Assembly: GCA_905221605.1 (NCBI GenBank)
Contig: CAJNDS010002084.1
Location: 188,001-252,000, forward strand
Direction: 5' to 3'
Length of the DNA: 64,000 bases
DNA from: Symbiodinium natans
Lineage: Eukaryota > Sar > Dinophyceae > Suessiales > Symbiodiniaceae
Shown in pieces: positions 13,250 through 22,500 of the stretch. The notes under the pieces are model-generated. The model worked only from the letters and a program-made list of their open reading frames with translations, was not told where the DNA came from and made no database searches. The position numbers and the translations under genes are program-made. Each line of letters starts with the position of its first letter. Positions within the stretch are counted from its first letter, which is position 1.

Positions 13250-14061
13250 GCGCCGAGTCATGTGGCCAGGAAGCTCCTTAGTTGAAACCCGAAGGCAAAA
13301 GGTTCCTCAGCGGATCGAGAAGGCACATGCCAGCAGCAAGCACGAGAAGACACTAAGCCTTCACGAAGCGCCAAAAGAAAAGGCGCGGAGCGGCCAAAGA
13401 CACAGACTGAGAGGACCCTGACGAGACAAAGTCCCAGCAACCACCACCCCTCACCGGCGCGGAGCGCCGAAAAGACATCAACCCCTCAGAGGCGCGGAGT
13501 GTGGAAAACCCAGAGCAAACAGCCCCGAAACTCAAGCCATCAACGGCCATAGCGATGATCCAAGTCACGCGAGCGAACAGCCGCGACAGCATCCAGTATC
13601 CAAGCATCGTACTTCCCATTGCCAGTGGGCCAAACAAGAACCCTTTGTGCCGAAGACTTGGGCAATATGCCCGGCGGCCTACCGTTACTACCACAAGCCC
13701 ACCAGGTATGCAGCCTCGAGCCGACGTCAAGCCGACAAAAAGGGCAAAGGGAGAGCCCCGGATCCTTACGCATATCAGCATACCTAGCCCAGGAAACAAG
13801 CCCCGCAAAGTCAATCCCTTTACTGCCACCGGACCGCCTACGGATGCATGCAAGCATCATAAAACGCTATGCAGTCGGGAGTTGCCACAAAGTTCAAAGC
13901 ACTACGAAGTGGTTCTAGGATATACCAGGACTCAGCAGACAGAATGTTTGCATCTCCAAATGCTGAAGCAAAAAACCCATTGCCTCCGTTCCTCCGTTGT
14001 GAGGTTCTTTCTGTCCCCGACAAGATTAAACGTAACTAGTATGTTTGCGGCTTCCGATTGA
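13250..14061. other. Long unidentified open region
   Basis: Both strands are open over several hundred bases: + strand 13501-14061 (186 codons) and - strand 13853-13353 (166 codons, hydrophobic). The + strand is purine-rich and repeats the phrase GGCGCGGAG near 13384, 13459 and 13492. Neither product matches a family I know. The repetition and even codon look suggest a transposon remnant as much as a gene. Confidence 0.25.
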
Positions 14062-15750
14062 AGATGCTTGGTACGTGAGCTGCACCTAGTCCACTGATTC
14101 AAGCCACTGCCTGAAACAGCCTAGCCTGGAAGCCCTGGCATAGCTTTCTGAGAAGTTCGCAGGAGACAGTAAATGCAGTCTCCATCGCCCTTGCGATCGG
14201 TCTCGTGGGAGTGCCAATGGCCTCGGAAGCTGCCGCGACGATGCTCGGCTGGTCTTTGCTGTTCCCCTTTCTTTGGTTGTCTTTTTGGTGCGAAGGCTTG
14301 TAGTTGCTGATGGGGCTGTTGGTCCAGCAACGCGTTCGCGTGTACGAAATGTGCTTGAGATTTCAGATTACATAGATCAGATTGGGCTTATGTTTCGGTT
14401 GCATGCGCAGGTCCGAACATCTGGTCGGGTCATTGCGGATAGGCAGCATCGGCAAAGGCATCAAAGGCCCATCATCAGGGATGGTATGCTCTGACCACTG
14501 ACCACGTGACCTTCTGAGCCCAGGTTGTGGCGCCGACTTCGGCGGCGCAAAACTGATGATCTCCAGGCTCACGCATCCGAGAAACCCTTGAAATGTTGGA
14601 TCTTCAGCAGGCGTGACCTGTGTGTGGTTTGGGCACATTGATAAGGTTGGAAGATTGGGGGATGGACCGGCGATGTTGCGTAAGCCTAAAGCCTTCCGCC
14701 GAATTCGTGGCAGTGTACAGTGCCAATCATGGTGACGTGAAAGCATGTGAAAGCCAATTCCTGCCTCACACATATAGATCGAAGATCCGCCTACGAGTGT
14801 GCTCGTATGCATCGGCAATACGCCTTCCCGAATCTCTCTCGTTTGTTGTCTACAACGTTCATCACAAGCTGGACATGACCAAACCTTGGCTGCCAGTACA
14901 TGTGCATGCACATCACCCGCTGAGCAAAATATGTCTCGGAAAGCAGACTGAAGCGCCAACCGGCTGCTGAAGACTTTTCATTTGGGCCGTGCTCTGCGGC
15001 TGAACCTTGCAGAGACACCTCGAACCCGCAATTGCGCGGGACAAATCCCCTGCTACGACAAGACCACGCTGTCTAGGTATAATCGACTGTTAGAGTCGAG
15101 CAGAGTCGAGCTTAAAGGACGGTGAGTGCCGCGAACATTGCGAATGTCAGGAGATGACTGCCGCCGACAGTCGCATTGCTGCAAGATGAACTCCACTGAC
15201 TGCCCCGTGGTTCTCCTAATCGGCCCTGAGTCACAGTTGTATTTTCCTTCTGAAAAAGCTGTGGTTCTTGGCATGCGGCGGGAACGCGGTTCTCCAATGC
15301 TCCAAATGTCCCCACGGCCCACCTGCCTCAAGCCATCTCAAGCTCCCTCAGTTGCCTCGAGCCGAGCCGAGGCATTCCCAACCCTAATCCCTTGTGGCCC
15401 TTCTGGAAATCGGATGTTTGGGGTTGAAGCCTGGAAGTGCGAAAGCATGCAAGCTTTTGGTTTGTCACACGGCTGGAAGCAAAGCGATTCCTCTCCCAGG
15501 TCGACCGGCAGCATGGGTGGTGTCCTTGCTCATCTGCAGACGCTCGCTCTAAGCTTCGCAGGTTACCGCTGAATGTGAGGGGTTTCAAAGATAAGCCTAG
15601 GATAAGCAATAACATTGCAGGATCGTTCAGATTGTGTAGTGCTTTGTACGGTAGGGAGTAAGGTCACTAAGATACGGTTTGCAAGGGACATGCACATGAA
15701 GGATACTGCTATGTGGAGTGCGTGCACCAAGCTAAGGCTACTTGTTGCTG
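14062..15750. other. No gene recognised
   Basis: Only short frames on both strands. I see no domain, RNA gene or notable repeat. Confidence 0.3.
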
Positions 15751-15756
15751 ATCCCG

Positions 15757-16562
15757 GCACTGTGCATGACTCTTTTTAACATGGTGATTGGAGCTGTGGA
15801 TGCACTTGTCACAGCCTCAGAGGTTGCAGAGGTGACATGGGCAGAGGAAAGGTGGCGATGGTTGCCGCGATCATTAGGGAATCGTTTCCGAGGTATTGGA
15901 ATCTGGCTCTGAGAGCACATTTGGTCTCATCCGCTTACTTGGCGAGACTGGCTCTTGGACAGGAGCTGCGCCTGGGAACAACAATGGAACAACAGTGCAC
16001 TCAAAACAGAGCATTTGCTGCGGAGTTGCCTGCATCATCGAGGGCATGCAGACACGTAGAGGTACTCAAAGGATGTTCCCATGCTTGCTTTCGTTGCTGT
16101 CATCTCTGCTCGCTGCTCAGGTGCTTGTCACCGTCTTCGCCATAGTAATTCCGCTGCTGAAGCTGTACCTCCTGCTTCATGCAGAAGTCATCCGGCGGAG
16201 CAAGGATGCTTGGCTTCCCTATCACGCAACGGAAAGTGCAGCAGGAATGTGAAAGTTTCCAAAGACACTTGTCACTTGCAGGTCGCAAGTTGTGAACTCT
16301 GCAAGCGAACCTGCCCTGAAATCGAAGTCAGGACGTGCGCCAGGTGAAAAGGGCCCGACGTTACATTGCATTCGTCGCTCGGCATGCAGTGCCCCCATGT
16401 GCCCTTAGCAACATCATTAATGCGAACATGAACTGTCGCATGATTCTCCACCCTCCCGCACCTCCCACATGTTCAAAAGACTTCGAGGGCATGGCATGTA
16501 GCTGAGTGGGATAGAACCGGCTGAGTGCAGACGAACACATTGTGCGCAGTTTGCAGTCTGCT

Positions 16563-16640
<78 letters not shown>

Positions 16641-18500
16641 TGTGCCCTTGGCCCCTGGCTTTGAGATGTGAGGTCCAAGTGATCTCCAAATGGGCATGTC
16701 CAGACATGATAGCCTATATTTTCCTTCTGTACTTGGTGCGGCACTTGAACCGACCGCCCATCAACGGTCTCTTCAACCTGGACATTGGGTTTGCCTGCTA
16801 TACGCTATTCTGCTGGGGGTCGACCATCTCCTCGCAGCTTGGACACCTGAAAGCCTCGTGTTGTTTTTTTTGTTTGCTTTGCTGAAGTCGATATTGGGAT
16901 GTGTTGGAGCTCCTGCTCGGCGTGTCTGGCTTGGCGTACTCAGGTTGGGGATTCATCCACCCAGACTGCCGGATGAGTCCTGCAAAATGGATATGCGCTC
17001 GCCTGGTGACCCTGTCACTATCAAGGCCTTTGGCAAGAAAGGCGGGAGGTTCCTGTAAAAAGGTTGCGATGTACCGGGATGTGGGGCCCGTGTCAAATTT
17101 GGGCCACAGTGTTCGAGCAGTTCTTCTATTGCCAGCCGAGCAGACACCTCAGACGGGGACGCGGGGGCTCGTCCCTAGAAAGGGCAGAGCAGAGACACAG
17201 CTTGTTCTCAAAGAGTGCTTTTGCAAGGCAGAGACCACAAAACTTTTCATTGGAAGAGCTTCCGGAAGCCTTTGTCGGGATCTTGCAGGATCGAGAGATC
17301 CAAAGGAAAAATGGAATTTGGCTGGGGCTCGTCGGGTGGTCTGGCCTCGGGGCAACATCGGGCAACATCGGGCAACATCGGGCAACATATGGCAACATCG
17401 TTTCTTCTGGGCTTGGTCAGGCTTGCAACCTCCTGCCCATATTGATCCATACTGTTCCTTATGAGGCGCCGCAGCTTTTATGCTTCTGCTTCTCATGATC
17501 TTTTCGATCCTCTTCGTGCTTGGAATGCGATGGTCAATTCCTCAGCATTCGAATGCGCTTCCGAAAATGCAGACACGTCGGCCAGTGTTACCAGCTTTGT
17601 GATGGTGGGGACTTAAGTTCAGTTCAGACTGCAGGCCTGTCCTGGGGCTTCGCCTGGACCCACAGATCTTGAAGCAGAACGGACTCCCCGCATGGCAGAT
17701 CCGCTCCTCGGCGCGATGCATGACACTGCAAGCCCGGCTTTCCGAAGGCTCTCCTGGGCCGTTGCATCCCCGCAACTGTTGCCACAAGACGTGTTGTGCT
17801 GATTCCGTGATATTCTGTGATATTCTGCGCCTCTGCCCAAGGAATCATGGAGGAGATGCACGTAGCAGAGTCCCACGGCAGAAAGCGGACTGACACAGAG
17901 AACCTTTCTGAGCAAGAGCCTGCTGCCATGTCTTGCACCGAAGTTTTGATCGCCGGCCTTCCGCACAGCCACGTGTACATCTGCATAGGATGGACATGCA
18001 TGGATCTTGTTGAGCCCGAGCTCACAGGCATGCCAATGCAGATGTGACGATATTCCAATGTCTACAGCAACTGGCAAAGTTTCAATCCGAAACGTTCGAT
18101 CTTCGGTTGCAGGGCATGGGCGGATTGGGAGCGTGCTTTCTTGAAATGCCGTTTCTATCAATTTCTCTGAGGACGCCACCGGAGTTCTGGCAATGATCAT
18201 GCTCGCGGTCTTCGTGATTGGCCTACCGGTCTTAGAAGCTCGCAACGCAGCATCTTCTTGAATGCATATCGGGCGTGCTCCTAATACATGTATTAGGATG
18301 CCGTGTCTAGGATAAACGTGCAGGGACTTGATGTGGACATCGCAGGCTTTTTGCTCTTGTGTGCGCGAAAGCGACGCAAGTCGCTTGGTTTGTCGCGGGC
18401 CGTTTTCTTGAAAAACCTTCGCTGGCTGTTGTTGGACCTCTTGCATGCCCTTGCATTGTTAAAGGCCGTTGTCTCGAGGACTAGCTTTGGATCTTCGAAG
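15757..18500 (+). CDS. Multi-exon polytopic membrane protein, possibly PqiA-like
   Basis: Several exon-like segments on this strand encode membrane helices. After an AG near 16120 comes VLVTVFAIVIPLLKLYLLL followed by a charged loop. At 16288 there is VASCELCKRTCPEIE. At about 16672-16855 a longer exon has ISKWACPDMIAYIFLLYL, then RHLNRPPINGLFNLDIGF and ACYTLFCWGSTISSQ. Near 18170-18265 there is DATGVLAMIMLAVFVIGLPV, and near 18405-18470 FLKNLRWLLLDLLHALALL. The pattern of a helix ending in PLLKL followed by a KW..PD.. helix recalls the paraquat-inducible protein A fold; this is recognition from memory. Exon joints, start and end are unresolved, and the minisatellite from 18510 marks the visible 3' limit. 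Alternative: another multi-pass membrane protein. Confidence 0.4.
16567..16640. repeat. (GT)n microsatellite
   Basis: About 35 GT units in an intron between membrane-protein exons. Frames reading Cys-Val or His-Thr here are artefacts. Confidence 0.95.
17350..17400 (+). repeat. 10-bp tandem repeat
   Basis: The unit GGGCAACATC is repeated about five times; one unit is altered to ATATGGCAACATC. Confidence 0.85.
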
Positions 18501-18509
18501 CGTTGTTGC

Positions 18510-19134
18510 GACGGGGGTGCGGGGTTGCGGGGGGTGGGGGGTGTGGGGGGTGCGCGGGTGTGCGGGGGTGTGCCGGGGTGTGCGGGGGTGCGCAGGGTGT
18601 GCGGGGGTGCGCGGGGTGCGCGGGGGTGCGGGGGTGTGCGGGGTGCGGGGTGTGGGGGTGTGCGGGGGGTGTGCGGGGGTGTGCGGGCGTGCGGGGCGTG
18701 CGGGGGTGCGCGGGGTGGTGCGGGGGTGTGCGGGGGTGTGGCGGGGGTGTGCAGGGGGTGCGGGGGTGTGCGGTGCGGGGGTGCGCGGGGGTGTGCGGGG
18801 TGTGCGGGGTGTGCAGGGGTGTGCGGTGCGGGGGTGTGTGGGGGCGTGCGGGGGCGTGCGGGGGTGTGCGGGGGTGTGCAGGGGGTGCGGGGGTGCGGGG
18901 TGTGCAGGGTGTGCGGGGGTGTGCGGGGGTGTGCGGGGGCGTGCGGGGGTGTGCGGGGGCGTGCGGGGCGTGCGGGCGGGGGGTGCGCGGGGGTGTGCGG
19001 GGGTGTGTGGGGGTGCAGGGGGGTGTGCGGGGGTGTGTGGGGCGTGCCGGTGGGGGGGGGGGGTTGCGGGGGGGGGGGGGGCGGGGGTGCGGGGGTGCGG
19101 GGGTGCGAGGGTGTAGGGGTGCGGGGGTGCGGGC
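18510..19134. repeat. G-rich minisatellite GCGGGGGTGT
   Basis: About 620 bp of irregular tandem units of the type GTGCGGGGGTGTGCGGGG with G-runs up to about 13. The G-richness on one strand suggests possible quadruplex structures. Frames here encode only Gly/Val/Cys/Arg or His/Pro/Thr repeats and are not genes. Confidence 0.9.
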
Positions 19135-19136
19135 AG

Positions 19137-19175
19137 TGGTGGTTGTGGTTGTGGTTGTGGTTGTGGTTGTGGTGG
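19137..19175. repeat. (TGG)(TTGTGG)n microsatellite, 5' flank of element
   Basis: TGG and about five TTGTGG units end at 19175 in TGGTGG, just before unique sequence starting AAGCACTACC. The same motif types restart immediately after the element's 3' tail at 49980. I take this as the 5' side of the insertion target. Confidence 0.75.
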
Positions 19176-19503
19176 AAGCACTACCAGCTCAAGCCGCCCG
19201 CGCATGGTAGCTGTCGAACCGGCCAAGGCCCCGAACTTCATCTCTTTAACAGTTTTCGGGGCCCTCTAACACCTCAAGGCTTTCTAGCTCTTGCCAGCTG
19301 ATGGTCACTTTGAGGCTTTAGCCTCAAGCATTCTGAGATTCTGCCGCAGACAGCATATCCACGAGCTGGCCCGGTCCCAATTCCGGGGGGAGAACTTAGA
19401 TCGTCTTAGACTGCATCTTTCACTCCTAAGTGTGAGGGTTCTCGTCTTTCCGCAGGACGAGGGGAGTCTGATCGTGCTTCGGCACTTCAGTCGAAACAAG
19501 CGG
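19176..19503 (+). other. Element 5' leader
   Basis: Runs from the microsatellite to the first in-frame ATG. The frame of the large ORF is open from 19288, after a TAG at 19285-19287, so translation could begin earlier at a non-ATG codon. I see no promoter motif. Confidence 0.4.
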
Positions 19504-22500
19504 ATGGCAGAGGGTTTAATTCGGAAACACTCCTATCGTCGGGCCTGTCACCGAGCCTTAAGGGACGGTTGCGCAGTACCATATCGAAGGACAAATTTGC
19601 CTCTAAGCCAGGCACAGGCAAGCGCAGGCACGGCTGCACCTAGTGCAAGCCAAGAGACTAAGGAAAACATGCATGCTCAATTTGCACCGCAGCTTCCTCT
19701 TAGGCAACCGCGTAGGCGTCACCCTAGAGGCGGTCGCGAAGCCAAACCACTGCGGGTTTTCTCGTGGAATGCAGGTGGATTAAGCCAGCAATTGTGGGCA
19801 GAGTTCAAGGAGTGGCTGCAATATCAGCAGGACCTCGATGTTATCTTTATCCAGGAAACCCACTGGACTACATCCTCCCAGTTTAAAGTGCACGGCTGGA
19901 CAGCTGTCTCAGGCGGGCTGCCGGATGAAGAGCTCGTGAGGTCTCCTCCCGCTCAAACATCCCAGCTACCCGAACAGCCAAAGCACAGGCGCTCTGCAGG
20001 TGTTCTCACTCTACTATCGCCTAGCATAGACTCAGCAACACTACGCTGGCAGGATCTACACCCAGGCCGTGCTCACGAGGTTCACTGCGAAATCCGAGGC
20101 CATCCAGTGCTCCTGCTCAACTGCTACCAGTACACCAAGCAACGAGGCATGACGGAGCAGGACCACTATGCCACCCAAAGCAAAGTTCTCTCCTCCCTAA
20201 GCAAGTCCCTTACCAACTTGTCACAGCGTACTGTTCCGGTACTGGCGGGCGACTTCAACTCTTCCCTAAAACCAAATCCCCCCTTTGTAGGGGGAGTGGT
20301 GCCAGCAGGATCTTCTAAGCACAAGCCGGTTCAAAAGCAGTTCCAGAAGTTTCTTCAGCGAAACTCCCTAGTTGCGCTTAACACATGGCAGGGGCGCAAG
20401 GCAAACACTTTCATCTCGCCACAGGGCAGCTCTCAGATAGATTTCATCTTGACCTCCAAATTCTACGCTGCTCAGCTGGCCCGCAAAGTGTGTGTCCTCA
20501 AAGACTTCAAGCTGGGAGCATGGCGTAAAGGTGGCAAACACATGCCACTCAGGACGGCAGTACCCCTCAAGAAGGTCTGGAGACACCCGTTCTCGACCAA
20601 AACTCAACCGGCAGTCCCTTCCAAACAAAAGTCCCTACTGGCTCACCATGTTAGACAAAACACTCCTCTGGCCCAAACCCTGCGGGAGCAAGTAGCAAAG
20701 GATGTCGACAAACTCCGAGCGCAGAAGAATGGCGAGCCTCTTCACCCTGATGAGGTCAACGAGCTTCTTCTCGAACATGCCAAGACTTTCCAGCCGAGGG
20801 ACCCAGAAGCAGGCAGCTCGGACGCAGCTCCGACAGCACAACCTCTGTGGCGGCTTCATAACCATCGGCAGACCGCACTGCGAAACCTAAAACGTGAGGA
20901 CGACGTCATAAATAAGATGGCTCGCACCGAGCACCTCAAACAGGCTCAGCGCTCGCTGGACGAGGCAGCCAAGGCACATGCCATCCAGATAAAGAATCAG
21001 GCCCGAGAAAGAACTCATCGAACTTTGAAAGAGATTTCTGAGAAGGTCAAACGAGATCCACATGCGGCATATCGCTCCTTAAAGCATGTAGCTCCTTGGT
21101 CTCCTGCACCAAGAGTCTGCCTCAGATCGCCATGCGGCCGCATCCTAACTGAGCCTGAGGGACTGGCAGAGTTAAAGAGACATAGTCTTTCCATCTTCTC
21201 CTCGCATCCCCCCCTAGCTAGTGGCGTAGGCCAAGCCTTGCCCAAGCTGGACAAAAGTAGTCTGTCCAAAGGCATAGCCTCTATAAAGCCGGAAAAGGCA
21301 GTACCGCAAGGATCTGCCCCCGCATCCATGTACCGCCTTTGTGCTTCCACTGTGGCCAATAACTACTGCGACTATCTCGAAGCGGTGCCTCCGCCTCCCG
21401 CTCCGACCCATCAGGCGTGCGAGGTCACCTCCTGCCAAGGGAAGCGCGAGCCTCAGCATAACACAGCACCAATGAATCCAGCCGAGCCACCCTCGCTGCC
21501 CATAACAGCCAAGTCAGCAGACCTTAGCTTCATACCCAAGCCCTCTAAACCAGCCTCTAAGCCGGAGAACTTGCGACCGCTGGGCATCATTAGGCCAGAT
21601 GGCAAAGGAATAGCCTCTGAGGCTAGGAGAAGACTTGACCCCCTCTTCAAGAAGGCCCACTTTGCTTCCCCTCAATTTGCCTACATTCCAGGACGCGGTA
21701 TCGCCGATGCCCAACTCCGGGTAATTGGCCACGCAAGGCGCGTCCGTGCCATGCTTCGATCCCGAGCACCAGACAGATTCTGCACTCCCAAGCGCACGAA
21801 GGGCAAGCCGGACCTAATCGGAGGCTTCACCTTCTCACTAGATCTCTCTCAAGCTTTTGACAAAACAAGCAGAGAAGCTCTTTTGCGCTCACTAATTACT
21901 TATGGAGCCTCACCCGAAGACGTCGAGCTGGTTGCATCCCTCCATAGGGAGGCCCAGTATAATCTGCGCTATGGACGAAGCCAGGAAACAGTAACCTCCA
22001 CAAGAGGTATAAAGCAAGGATGCAAACTGGCCCCCTCCCTCTTCTCCCTGGTCATCACGGAGGCGTTCCGGCTTATGGCCACCCACATAGGGTTCTCTCC
22101 AATACAGCAGTTCCTCACAGGCTTCGCAGATGACCTCGTAATTCACCGAGACATCCACAACTGGTCTGATCTCTATGCGGCTCATGACATGGTTAGACTG
22201 TTACTGCACTACCTGCAAGAAGCCGGACTAGAAGTGAATTACGCCAAGTGCAACATCATGGTTAAACTGGCAGGTCGCCACGCGCAGCAGGCCAAGAAGC
22301 TCTTCAAGTCACAGGAGCTTCGCTCAGGCCGGAAGGTCACGGTCTGGAATATAGACGCACCAGAGCAGCCAAGACGGCCAATTCTGCTTTCGCATTCCTC
22401 AGTTCTTCCCCCTCTCCCCTCTCTTCCTTCCTTCGAGCTGGTAGACTCCTTCAAGTACCTAGGAGTCATGATCAGCTACTCAAACCCGGAAGATCTTACC

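Noticed and set aside
16667-16690. GTGAGGTCC near the membrane-protein exon resembles the hairpin core
   Set aside because: The CCTCC half and the paired arms are missing, and it overlaps a plausible splice acceptor.
17619-18446. 275-codon frame on the - strand
   Set aside because: No domain, and the + strand of the same region encodes membrane-helix exons that fit the neighbouring gene.
18303-19301. 332-codon Gly/Cys/Val-rich frame and opposite-strand Pro/His-rich frames
   Set aside because: They translate the G-rich minisatellite. Only the first part near 18400 seems to contain a real exon.
19291-19503. Start of the RT ORF at 19291
   Set aside because: The codon there is TTG; the first in-frame ATG is 19504. 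An upstream non-ATG start is possible but unsupported.
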